Of a DNA stretch of 64,000 nucleotides, positions 1 through 7,332 are shown piece after piece. This DNA is from DSWT01 sp035373625 (GTDB lineage Bacteria; Chloroflexota; Anaerolineae; B4-G1; SLSP01): contig DAOSNS010000021.1 in NCBI GenBank assembly GCA_035373625.1, forward strand, positions 1 through 64,000, written 5' to 3'. Every line of letters begins with the position of its first letter. Within the stretch, counting starts at the first letter, position 1. Below the pieces are notes generated by a model. The model was not told the DNA's origin. It made no database searches and was given only the letters and a program-made list of their open reading frames with translations. The position numbers and the translations under genes are program-made.

Positions 1-1183
1 CGAAAAATCCATTTGCGTCGTGCGGACCCGGACACGCTTCAGGATGATGCTGCACTGAGAACGCCGGATAATCGCGCAAGCGCAGTCCTTCCAGTGTCCC
101 GTCGTTGAGCGAAAGTTGTGTCACTTCAATAAGGCCAAACCCTGCCGGACTCATTCCGACTAAAGTTTGCTCTGGTAACAACTCCGCCATCGTCACCGCC
201 GACTTTTGACTTTCGACTTTGGACTTTGGACTACCTGACTCTCTTTCCAACGGCGTCCACGCGATCCCCAAACTCGTCGGATCCACCGCAAAACCGTGGT
301 TCTGCGTCGTGATGAGGATGCGGCCCGTCGTGAAATCCTTGACCGGGTGATTGACGCCGCGATGCCCGAAGCGCATTTTGTACGTTGCGCCGCCGAGCGC
401 CAGGCCGAGCAGTTGATGTCCCAGGCAGATACCCGCGAGCGGCACGCGCCGTTCGAGCAGACCGCGCATCAGCGCAGTCGTCGCGTGGAGCGGCTCCGGG
501 TCGCCGGGGCCGTTCGACACGAGCACGCCATCCGGCTTCAGCGCGAGCACGGCGTCCAACTCAGCATCATAAGGCACAACCGTCACCGTCGCCCCGCGCG
601 CCTCCAACTCGCGCGCGATGTTGGCTTTGAACCCACAGTCAACAATAACGACGTGAATCTTATCAACGAATCCGAATCCGTTAAAATCCGTTGAATCCGT
701 TGACACAAACTGTGCCAACGCCCGCCCCGCCATCTGCGGCGTTTGGCGCACGCGGGCGATGAGGCTTTCCGGGTCGAGGTCCGTGGTCGAGATTGCGCCA
801 CGCTGCGCGCCGTGGGTGCGGAGGTGGCGGGTGAGCGCGCGCGTGTCCACGCCTTCGATAGCGACGATGTTCGCCTGCGCCAGGTAATCGAGGAACGAGA
901 GCGTCGCGCGGTGGTTGTAGACGCCCCGCGCCGCGCGATGCACCACGAATCCAGCCACCTGTACCTTGCCCGATTCCACGTCCTCCGGGTTCACGCCGTA
1001 GATGCCGATTTCCGGGTACGTCATCACCACGATCTGCCCGCAATACGACGGATCGGTGAGCACTTCCTGGTAACCCGTCATCCCCGTGTTGAACACGAAC
1101 TCGCCGAAGGTCTCGCCTTCCGCGCCGATGTTGTTGCCCCAAAAAACTACACCATCTTCCAAAACCAAAAGCGCCCGTCGCAT
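1..1183 (-). CDS. carA: Carbamoyl-phosphate synthase small subunit (glutaminase), 3' end beyond window
   Basis: Translating the minus strand from the ATG at 1183 gives MRRALLVLEDGVVFWG and then a full CarA: N-terminal small domain, then the class I glutamine amidotransferase domain with the nucleophile elbow AGICLGHQLL and the His in FSVQHHPEA. It supplies ammonia to CarB for carbamoyl phosphate, used in arginine and pyrimidine synthesis. The start follows an SD-like GAGGGATCGAGG. Only the last residues are missing at the window edge. Two low-complexity stretches made of short tandem repeats are read through in frame: one between the two domains (about 665-705) and one inside the amidotransferase domain (about 201-235), upstream of the conserved LNDGT motif. 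This makes the protein longer than usual CarA. It is the last gene of the lys-led minus-strand run. The identity is certain; whether the insertions affect activity is unknown. Confidence 0.93.
   Translation of the reverse strand, partial: MRRALLVLEDGVVFWGNNIGAEGETFGEFVFNTGMTGYQEVLTDPSYCGQIVVMTYPEIGIYGVNPEDVESGKVQVAGFVVHRAARGVYNHRATLSFLDYLAQANIVAIEGVDTRALTRHLRTHGAQRGAISTTDLDPESLIARVRQTPQMAGRALAQFVSTDSTDFNGFGFVDKIHVVIVDCGFKANIARELEARGATVTVVPYDAELDAVLALKPDGVLVSNGPGDPEPLHATTALMRGLLERRVPLAGICLGHQLLGLALGGATYKMRFGHRGVNHPVKDFTTGRILITTQNHGFAVDPTSLGIAWTPLERESGSPKSKVESQKSAVTMAELLPEQTLVGMSPAGFGLIEVTQLSLNDGTLEGLRLRDYPAFSVQHHPEACPGPHDANGFF
201..235. repeat. Five 7-bp GACTTTN units in frame inside carA
   Basis: Read on the plus strand the units are GACTTTT, GACTTTC, GACTTTG, GACTTTG and GACTACC, exactly 7 bp apart. 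They lie inside the carA reading frame, in the amidotransferase domain between the QNHGFAVD motif and the LNDGT motif, where other CarA proteins have a short loop. The array adds extra residues without breaking the frame. Confidence 0.8.
665..705. repeat. TCCGTT-type short array in frame inside carA
   Basis: Four TCCGNN cores spaced 6 to 10 bp apart on the plus strand. They encode part of the linker between the CarA N-terminal domain and the amidotransferase domain. The same word family occurs outside genes at 4930-4959 and 16745-16775. Confidence 0.75.
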
Positions 1184-1200
1184 CCTCGATCCCTCTTTAC

Positions 1201-1632
1201 TCATTTCTCTTTACTCATTGCCGTATACTGTGACATCACCACCAAATCCACCCGCTGACTCCACCCCACGCGCTTCCAAAACGCAATCGCCCTGTCATTG
1301 ACCGCAAACACAAAGAGGTGGCACTTGTCAATGCCCTCGGCAGCGAGCGCGTCCAGGCAGCGGGTTGCCAGCGCCTTGCCGATGCCCTTCCGGCGATGCA
1401 AGGGGCGCACTGCCAGGTGGTGGACGTAACCGCGCCGCCCATCGTGCCCGCAGAGCACCGCGCCCACCAGCAGGTCGCCATCCCAGGCGGTGAAACTCAG
1501 GCCGGGATTGCGCGCCAGGTAGCGGCCAATCGCCTCGCGGGAATCCGCATCGCTCAAGCCCACGCCGTCTGCGGACTGCCAGAGGGCGAGGACGGCGTCG
1601 TAGTCTTGAATGGCCATTTCGCGTATGTGCAT
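1201..1632 (-). CDS. GNAT family N-acetyltransferase
   Basis: A 143-residue single-domain GNAT protein. The acetyl-CoA binding motif A is seen as VHHLAVRPLHRRKGIGKAL (R/Q-x-x-G-x-G/A type), followed by the C-terminal NDRAIAFWKRVGW element typical of YpeA/RimI-like enzymes. It would transfer an acetyl group from acetyl-CoA to an amine, but the substrate cannot be read from sequence. The start is supported by GGAGGCGACACC directly upstream. It sits between a HAD phosphatase and carA on the same strand, with 17 bp to carA, so the two are probably co-transcribed. Confidence 0.85.
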   Translation of the reverse strand: MHIREMAIQDYDAVLALWQSADGVGLSDADSREAIGRYLARNPGLSFTAWDGDLLVGAVLCGHDGRRGYVHHLAVRPLHRRKGIGKALATRCLDALAAEGIDKCHLFVFAVNDRAIAFWKRVGWSQRVDLVVMSQYTAMSKEK

Positions 1633-1650
1633 GGTGTCGCCTCCTTTTTT

Positions 1651-1720
1651 GTCAGCAGATTTAGCAGATTAAGCAGATTTTTAATTCTCTTAATCTGCTA
1701 AATCCGCTTAATCTGCTGAC
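1651..1720. repeat. Inverted pair of AGCAGATT-type short arrays (hairpin)
   Basis: The left arm, 1651-1677, carries three AGCAGATT words about 9 bp apart. The right arm, 1688-1720, is their near-perfect reverse complement. The pair can fold into a long stem with a loop of about 10 nt. The right arm runs into the 3' end of the HAD gene and encodes its last residues and its TAG stop. Confidence 0.85.
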
Positions 1721-2426
1721 CTTTTTCTGTCCCTGTTAACAATTCCACCAGTCCCGGCAACTCGCGGATGTGCGCCAGCTCATAGTAGCGTGCGTGTTGT
1801 GTGTCTGCCGGGTCCACGCGCTCGTGTTCCCAGGTCATCGTGTGCGGGATGTAGACTGCCTGTCCGCCAATCGCCACAACCGGCAGCACGTCCGATTTGA
1901 GCGAGTTGCCCACCATCAGGAAGCGCGCCGGATCCACTTTGTAGTGCGCCAGGATCGTCCGGTACGTTCTCTCCGTCTTGTCGGCGACGATTTCGATGTG
2001 CGCGAAGTAGTCCGCCAACCCTGAGCGGTCCAGTTTGCGCTGTTGATCCAGCAGATCCCCTTTGGTGATGAGCATCAGCGTGTGCGAGGTGGCCAGTTGT
2101 GCTACCACCTCGGCGACGCCGTCAAGCAAAAGCGTTGGAGTGTCAATCATATCTTTTGCGAAAGTGATGATGCGTTGAATGTCGGCGGACGTGACACAGC
2201 CTTCGGTCAGCACAATCGCTGTCTCGATCATCGAGAGCGTGAAGCTCTTGATGCCGTAGCCGAAATATGGGATGTTGCGCGTCTCCGTCTCGTAGAGCCG
2301 CGCCGGAACGTCCACGCCATCCAGATACGGCGACAACAAGTCCGCGAGCCGCGTCTGCGTCGCCGAATAGAGCGATTCGTTTTGCCAGAGTGTGTCGTCT
2401 GCGTCGAAAGCGATAATGTCGAACAT
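1698..2426 (-). CDS. HAD superfamily hydrolase (phosphatase-like)
   Basis: A 242-residue HAD protein. Motif I is FDADDT near residue 8 (nucleophile Asp plus general acid Asp), motif II is LITKGD near 120, motif III Lys follows, and motif IV is GNSLKSD near 175. Such proteins dephosphorylate small metabolites, and the substrate is not evident. An SD-like GAGGTA precedes the ATG. The final residues GQQIKRI and the stop are encoded by the short tandem array at 1651-1720, so the true ancestral C-terminus was probably shorter or different. It is co-oriented with its neighbours. Confidence 0.85.
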   Translation of the reverse strand: MFDIIAFDADDTLWQNESLYSATQTRLADLLSPYLDGVDVPARLYETETRNIPYFGYGIKSFTLSMIETAIVLTEGCVTSADIQRIITFAKDMIDTPTLLLDGVAEVVAQLATSHTLMLITKGDLLDQQRKLDRSGLADYFAHIEIVADKTERTYRTILAHYKVDPARFLMVGNSLKSDVLPVVAIGGQAVYIPHTMTWEHERVDPADTQHARYYELAHIRELPGLVELLTGTEKGQQIKRI

Positions 2427-2433
2427 AGCAGTA

Positions 2434-2512
2434 CCTCAGAGAATCAAGAATCAGCGAATCGAGAATGAGCGCGTCTCCCCCTTCCCTTCCCGTCTATCGT
2501 CTACTATCCCAA
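2434..2512. repeat. Short-word array between HAD and LysE-type genes
   Basis: GAATCAA, GAATCAG, CGAATCG and GAGAATG words, followed by GTCTATC, GTCTACT and ATCCCAA words. They fill the 77-bp gap and touch the 3' end of the upstream exporter gene. Confidence 0.55.
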
Positions 2513-3118
2513 CATTTTGGACAAAGCGAGAATCCCAAATCCAACGATGACCACGCCCGAAATGCGATTCACCCACAGCAGGCTGCGCGCATCGAACTTC
2601 GTGCGGAACAGGCTCACGCCGCCGCTCAACAGCAGCCACCACAACGCCGAGCCGGTGAACACGCCCGCCACCAGCGTCAACGCTGCGCCGTAGTCGCCCG
2701 CCGCCGCACCCAATCCGGCATAGATCGCCGCAAAGGCGAAGATCGTCAGCGGATTCGTCGCCGTCAGAAACAGCGTCGAGGTATACGCGCCGAGCAGTCC
2801 CTTCCCCTGCGCCGTCGCTGCGACTTCCGCCGGGCGACTGAACAACGTCTTCACACCCAGATAGCAGAGGAACAGGCCGCCGACCAGCCGCAGCCAGAGC
2901 TGTTGCTCGAGCAGCACGCCGGAGATGAAGGTCAGCCCGAATCCGGCGACACAGCCGAAGAGCGCGTCCGCCGTCGCCGCGCCCAGACCGGAGGCGAACC
3001 CCGTCGCGCGCCCATCCGCCAGCGTCCGCCGGATGCACAACACGCCAATCGGCCCGACGGGGGCGGCGATAGAGAGACCGATGATGATGCCGCGAAGAAG
3101 AATGTTTATCGGTGTCAT
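2504..3118 (-). CDS. LysE family amino acid exporter
   Basis: A 204-residue membrane protein with about six hydrophobic segments. Its N-terminus, GLSIAAPVGPIGVLCIRRTL, matches the LysE/RhtB family signature, and ATNPLTIFAF is the conserved NP motif of the third segment. Family members export lysine, homoserine or related amino acids from the cytoplasm. Its position downstream of lysWXYZJ makes lysine or arginine export a reasonable guess. The start codon lies directly after a short tandem array, with no clear Shine-Dalgarno sequence. Confidence 0.85.
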   Translation of the reverse strand: MTPINILLRGIIIGLSIAAPVGPIGVLCIRRTLADGRATGFASGLGAATADALFGCVAGFGLTFISGVLLEQQLWLRLVGGLFLCYLGVKTLFSRPAEVAATAQGKGLLGAYTSTLFLTATNPLTIFAFAAIYAGLGAAAGDYGAALTLVAGVFTGSALWWLLLSGGVSLFRTKFDARSLLWVNRISGVVIVGFGILALSKMLG

Positions 3119-3122
3119 TTTT

Positions 3123-3152
3123 GTCAGCAGATTAAGCAGATTTAGCAGATTG
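3123..3152. repeat. Single-arm AGCAGATT short array
   Basis: Three AGCAGATT-like words 9 bp apart, identical in kind to the arms at 1651, 4855 and 6147 but without an inverted partner. It lies between the PD-(D/E)XK gene and the LysE-type gene, just upstream of the latter's start. Confidence 0.75.
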
Positions 3153-3160
3153 GGATGTGA

Positions 3161-4411
3161 TTACCACGCTGCCTCGTCTTGCAAGCGCGGGTCTTTCTCG
3201 CAAGCCGCGTAGAATTGCTCAATCGCGGCGGTGACTTCATCCACCAGTTCGTCGAGGTAAGCGTCGCGTTTGGCCGGGTCAATGAGGGCGAGGGTGTCGG
3301 GGGTGTCGAAATTGTAAAAATCTATCGGACGCTTCAGAAACTTCAGCCCAATCATGTAGATGCCGGTGCGCCATTCTCCGTCCAGTCCCTTCAATATCTC
3401 ACCCAACAGAGAGAAACCTGGGTGATTGGCAACTTTGACAGGTTGCCCATCTTCCAAAGCGACGAATCCATAATAAAGTGGGCCAGAAGGCGACATACCG
3501 ATAAGAAAAGCCAGGATTTGCTGCCCTTGCAACTCTGGCAAAGCAAAGCTGATCCCGTACTCACGACGGCCTTTTTTGTAATATGCCTCAACGCTCTGCT
3601 GCGAATACTTCCAATACTCAGCTATCTCAAATCCGGCAGCGGCGAGCTTTTCTTCCAATCGTGACCAAAAAGCAAACTGCACGTCAATCTTGACCTCAGT
3701 AAACGCCTGCCCGATGTTGACCGCCGCCGTCAAACTTTCCTGATCTTTGAGCAATGCCTTCACATCCATCAACAATCGCCCTCCTGCCTGGCCCGTCAGC
3801 TTTTCGACCAGCCATTGATACTGTTTCAGAGTCTCGCGGACCGTGGGATACGGTGCGGCGACCTCGATGCACGCCGCCAGCCAATCGCGCACATCGTCGG
3901 CATACGAGATGAGCGTGAGGATGTCCTCATCCAGATTGCCCACGCTATCGGCGCTTGGCGCGTCGCCGTAAAGCGTGAGGTACAACACCTTGACATCCTT
4001 ATACCCCTCTTTCCGCACCGCTTTGTAATAACGCTGTAACTGCCCCGGTTGATCCTGCGCGTAGACCTTGTTTTCCAGAATGACAGCCTGCCGCGCGGCG
4101 TTGGCGATGAAGATGTCCATGTTCTGGTATTCGCGCTGCACCGTCGCCGTCGTCACGTCGAAGTCCTCCAGTCCGACTTGCGCCAGGAACCGTTCCAGGA
4201 ACGCCGTCCCCATCCCGTGCGTCCCGCGTGGATTCAACACCTCGAAGAGGAAGCGCGAGTGCAGGTGTACCTCGTCATCCTCCGGGCGCAGCATGGCGAA
4301 AACGTTGAACGCGCGACGTTCTTCCTGCGCTCTCGCCGCGTGCGCGCGGTTGAGTTGCGCGGTTTGTTGGAGAAGGCGCTGCGCCGCGCTCAGGACTGAG
4401 TCATTCCCCAT
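3161..4411 (-). CDS. PD-(D/E)XK nuclease superfamily protein
   Basis: A 416-residue protein. The N-terminal third has the pattern of the PD-(D/E)XK_4-type family: EDDEVHLHSRFLFEVLNPRG near residue 45, NMDIFIANA (catalytic Asp) near 113, and AVILENKVYAQDQPGQLQRY (E-x-K) near 128. The following GQLQRYYK helix is typical of the family. The C-terminal part is not recognised. Related proteins appear as solitary genes of unknown role or in mobile and defence contexts. Its start overlaps the end of the NlpC-like gene by 11 bp, so the two are translationally linked. Nuclease activity is inferred only from the motif. Confidence 0.75.
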   Translation of the reverse strand: MGNDSVLSAAQRLLQQTAQLNRAHAARAQEERRAFNVFAMLRPEDDEVHLHSRFLFEVLNPRGTHGMGTAFLERFLAQVGLEDFDVTTATVQREYQNMDIFIANAARQAVILENKVYAQDQPGQLQRYYKAVRKEGYKDVKVLYLTLYGDAPSADSVGNLDEDILTLISYADDVRDWLAACIEVAAPYPTVRETLKQYQWLVEKLTGQAGGRLLMDVKALLKDQESLTAAVNIGQAFTEVKIDVQFAFWSRLEEKLAAAGFEIAEYWKYSQQSVEAYYKKGRREYGISFALPELQGQQILAFLIGMSPSGPLYYGFVALEDGQPVKVANHPGFSLLGEILKGLDGEWRTGIYMIGLKFLKRPIDFYNFDTPDTLALIDPAKRDAYLDELVDEVTAAIEQFYAACEKDPRLQDEAAW

Positions 4412-4835
4412 TGATCGTCATCCCCTGCAATATCTGTTCCGCCGGCGCCCAACCGAGGTAACTCGGCTTCGTCCAGCCCGGCGCGGCTTCGAGCGACTCG
4501 ATGTCCAGGTAGCCATCCACGCGCACCTTGTCCCAGGCGTGGATCACCTGCCCATCGCCGAGCGACAGCCCGATGTGGCCCCAATTGCGCGAGTCCCCAT
4601 CAATGACGCCCCAGCAATCGTAGAAAACGTAAGCGCCTCGTGGCGGAACGTCAGGGTCGCGCCATGCGCCGTAAGCGTCGGCGGCCTCTTTGGCGCTACA
4701 ACCCTGCCCGTCCAGCACGATGTCGTTGCCGAACTCGTAGGCATCCTCAAGAAACCCGTAGCACTTGAACGCATACTCGGTCGAACCCAGCCGCTCCATC
4801 GCCCAGCGAATCGCTCCCTCGACGTATTCCTGCAT
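4401..4835 (-). CDS. NlpC/P60-like cysteine hydrolase domain protein
   Basis: A 144-residue protein with no signal peptide. CYGFLEDAY near residue 25 resembles the catalytic Cys helix of NlpC/P60 (C-x-G/S-F). GHIGLSLGDGQVIHAW near 86-101 resembles the catalytic His strand of that fold. Such proteins cleave peptidoglycan peptides or act on other amides; without a secretion signal a cytoplasmic role is possible. The start follows a good GGAGGGATGA ribosome site. It is the first gene after the lys cluster and overlaps the PD-(D/E)XK gene. The family assignment is from motif pattern only. Confidence 0.6.
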   Translation of the reverse strand: MQEYVEGAIRWAMERLGSTEYAFKCYGFLEDAYEFGNDIVLDGQGCSAKEAADAYGAWRDPDVPPRGAYVFYDCWGVIDGDSRNWGHIGLSLGDGQVIHAWDKVRVDGYLDIESLEAAPGWTKPSYLGWAPAEQILQGMTINGE

Positions 4836-4854
4836 TCATCCCTCCAAGAAAATT

Positions 4855-4959
4855 GTCAGCGGATTAAACAGATTTAGCAGATTAAGAGCATAAAAATCTG
4901 CTTAATCCGCTCAATCTGCTGACAAAAAAATCCGTTAAAATCCGTTTAGTCCGTTGACA
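4855..4959. repeat. Inverted AGCAGATT arrays plus TCCGTT array
   Basis: The left arm 4855-4887 and right arm 4897-4923 are reverse complements built from 9-bp words and can form a stem with a short loop. A second array of TCCGTT words (4930-4959) follows. It covers the last codons and the TAA stop of lysJ. Confidence 0.85.
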
Positions 4960-6127
4960 AAACCGCCGTCACTTTCTCGATCACCGTCTCAATATCCGCC
5001 TCCGAAATCACCAGCGGCGGCAGGAAGCGCATCACCGTACCGCCGGCCGGGAGCGCGAGCACACCTTTATCCGCCAGCGCGCCCAGGTACGGGCCGGACG
5101 GCGTCTTCAGCTCGATGCCCACCATCAACCCCAGACCGCGCACTTCGCGGATGACCGACGAATCAATGGCGCGGAAGCCCTCGATCAGCCGCGCGCCGAG
5201 CTTCGCCGCCCGCTCCGGCAAATGCTCGGTTTCCAGCGCGTGGATCGTCGCCAGCGCCGCCGCGCAGACCAGTGGATTGCCGCCGAACGTGTTGCCGTGC
5301 GACTTCTTGGGCATCTCGCCCACCCGCTCGCCGATGAGGCACGCGCCCATCGGCAGGCCGCCCGCGATGCTTTTGGCGACCGCCATCAAATCGGGGCGCA
5401 GATCGTAATGCTCGCAGGCAAACATTTTGCCCGTGCGCCCGAAGCCCGTCTGCACCTCGTCGGCGATGAACAGCGCGCCCCGCTCGCGGCACAAGGCCTG
5501 CACGCCGCGCAAATACTCGCCGTCCCCCGGATTAACGCCGCCCTCGCCCTGCACCACTTCGAGAATCACGGCGGCAGTCTGGTCGTCCACGGTTTTTTCC
5601 AGCCGGTCGAGCTTGCCGTAGGGGACGAACGTCACGTCGGGGATCAGCGGCTCGAACGGCTCGCGGTACTCCTTGTTCCACGTCGTCGAGAGCGCACCCA
5701 TCGTCCGCCCGTGAAACGCGCGCATCGTCGAGATGATCTTCGTCCGCTTTGTCGCCAGCCGCGCGAACTTGAGCGCCGCCTCCACCGCCTCCGTCCCGGA
5801 ACTGCACAGGAACGCCCGTGAAAGCCCCGGCGGCGCGATGCGCACCAGCTCCTTCAGCAATTGCGCGCGCATATCGTTGTAGAAGCCGTTGGGCGACAGG
5901 AACATCCGCTGCGCCTGTGCCGTCACCGCCGCAACGACGGCGGGATGCGCGTGACCCAGATTCGCCGCGCCGTGCCCGCCCACGCAGTCAATGTACTCCG
6001 TCCCGTCGAGGTCCCACACGCGCGCCCCCGCGCCGCGCACCAGCACGATCGGCTGCTTGTTGTACACCCCGCTCTCGTACTTCTCCTCCCAGGCCATCAC
6101 CTGATTCCGACTCACCATCTCCTCCAT
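4946..6127 (-). CDS. lysJ: LysW-gamma-L-lysine (or LysW-ornithine) aminotransferase
   Basis: A class III PLP aminotransferase of 393 residues from the ATG at 6127, which has AAGGGGTGTGCG directly upstream. An in-frame upstream ATG lies inside a repeat array and is unlikely to be used. Visible elements are SSGTEAVEAALKFAR, the GEGGVNPGD loop, IADEVQTGFGRTGK and the PLP lysine in AVAKSIAGGLPMGA. In the alpha-aminoadipate route it aminates LysW-bound semialdehyde to LysW-lysine. The paralogous acetylornithine aminotransferase reaction is the alternative. The context with lysW, lysX, lysY and lysZ decides for the carrier-protein pathway. The last residues STD and the stop come from the tandem array at 4930. 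Confidence 0.92.
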   Translation of the reverse strand: MEEMVSRNQVMAWEEKYESGVYNKQPIVLVRGAGARVWDLDGTEYIDCVGGHGAANLGHAHPAVVAAVTAQAQRMFLSPNGFYNDMRAQLLKELVRIAPPGLSRAFLCSSGTEAVEAALKFARLATKRTKIISTMRAFHGRTMGALSTTWNKEYREPFEPLIPDVTFVPYGKLDRLEKTVDDQTAAVILEVVQGEGGVNPGDGEYLRGVQALCRERGALFIADEVQTGFGRTGKMFACEHYDLRPDLMAVAKSIAGGLPMGACLIGERVGEMPKKSHGNTFGGNPLVCAAALATIHALETEHLPERAAKLGARLIEGFRAIDSSVIREVRGLGLMVGIELKTPSGPYLGALADKGVLALPAGGTVMRFLPPLVISEADIETVIEKVTAVLSTD

Positions 6128-6146
6128 CGCACACCCCTTTTTTCTG

Positions 6147-6224
6147 ATCAGCAGATTAAGCAGATTGAGCAGATTTATGTTTGTCAATCATAAAAAATCT
6201 GCTTAATCCGCTAAATCTGCTGAT
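6147..6224. repeat. Inverted pair of AGCAGATT-type arrays (hairpin) between lysZ and lysJ
   Basis: The left arm 6147-6176 and right arm 6197-6224 are near-perfect reverse complements of 9-bp words, separated by about 20 nt. The element ends just before the lysJ ribosome binding site. Confidence 0.85.
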
Positions 6225-6246
6225 AAAATTTTGTATCAAAACCGCA

Positions 6247-7053
6247 TCACTTGATGACTGTTCCCTGCCCTGCCAGCGCACGGCTGACCGGCTGGGCAGC
6301 GCGGCCATCGGCGATGATGACTTGCTGGACGCCGTCGCGCAGCGCCTCCGCCGCGCCGAGCACCTTGCGCTTCATCCGCCCTTCGGCGTAACGGTCGAGC
6401 ACGTCCTCAAGCTGGTTTTGGGGGATGTGGGTGATGAGGCTACCCTCGTCCTTCACATCCCGCAGCACGCCGGGGACGTTGGTGAGGATGAGCAACGTCT
6501 CGGCCTTGAGCGCCGCCGCGACTGCCGCCGCCGCCCGGTCGCCGTCCACGTTGAGCGCGTCGCTCTCGTAGCTGATCGCGTTCGGCGCGATGACCGGCGT
6601 GTAACCCGCGTCCAGCAGCAACGTCAGCAACCCCACGTTGACCTTCTCGATCACGCCGCTGTACTCGCCGCGCAAAATCTTGCGCTTGCCGTCCTCGATG
6701 ATGCGCAGGTGATCCTTGCGCGTCCCTTCGAGCAGCCGCCCATCGAGGCCCGACAGTCCCACCGCATTGACGCCCAACTGCTGCAACCGCTCGACGAGCA
6801 GCTTGTTGATCTTGCCTGCCGTCACCATCACAAAAATCTCCAGCGTCTCGCGGTCCGTGTAGCGGCTCGAATGCCCCGACACCGATGTGACGAAACGCGG
6901 CGGATGCCCTAGCTTCTCCGAAATCACGTTCGTCTCGTGCGACCCGCCGTGCACCAGCACCACCTGCTGCCCCTGCTTGACCAACTCCGCAACGTCGGCG
7001 ATCACCGCCTCCGTATCCAATCCTTCGCCCCCTCCGGCTTTGATGACTAACAT
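6247..7053 (-). CDS. lysZ: LysW-aminoadipate kinase (amino acid kinase family)
   Basis: A 268-residue amino acid kinase related to ArgB. It begins MLVIKAGGGEG (phosphate-binding Lys and Gly loop), continues with LVHGGSHETN and NVDGDRAAAAVAAAL, and ends with the family's conserved C-terminal helix. It phosphorylates the carrier-bound alpha-aminoadipate (or glutamate) side chain. The start at 7053 follows AAGGAGAAAGGT. Earlier in-frame ATGs would translate the tandem array upstream as a Thr/Arg/Leu-rich leader and are rejected. Genes on both sides belong to the same pathway. Confidence 0.93.
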   Translation of the reverse strand: MLVIKAGGGEGLDTEAVIADVAELVKQGQQVVLVHGGSHETNVISEKLGHPPRFVTSVSGHSSRYTDRETLEIFVMVTAGKINKLLVERLQQLGVNAVGLSGLDGRLLEGTRKDHLRIIEDGKRKILRGEYSGVIEKVNVGLLTLLLDAGYTPVIAPNAISYESDALNVDGDRAAAAVAAALKAETLLILTNVPGVLRDVKDEGSLITHIPQNQLEDVLDRYAEGRMKRKVLGAAEALRDGVQQVIIADGRAAQPVSRALAGQGTVIK

Positions 7054-7082
7054 ACCTTTCTCCTTGTCCAAATAGATGGTCA

Positions 7083-7330
7083 TTAGTCGAGTAGTCAGGT
7101 AGTCAGGTAGTCGAGTAGTCGAGTAGTCAAGTAGTCGAGTAGTCAAGTGGTCGAGTAGTCAAGTAGTCATTAGTCCCGAATCTTGCATCCTGGATCCTGA
7201 CTTCAGACGACTCAACTACAAGACTCCCCGACTACACGACTACACGACGACGTGACTAACAACTACAAGACTCCCCGACTACAAGACTCCCCGACTACAC
7301 GACTACAAGACGACGTGACTAACGACTACA
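7083..7330. repeat. Large inverted pair of TAGTC/GACTA arrays between lysY and lysZ
   Basis: The left arm, about 7083-7172, repeats GTAGTCNA words, mainly 8 bp apart. The right arm, about 7206-7330, repeats GACTACNN words, the reverse complement. The roughly 33-bp centre is not repetitive. The right arm supplies the TAG stop of lysY. This is the longest array in the window. Confidence 0.85.
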
Positions 7331-7332
7331 GA

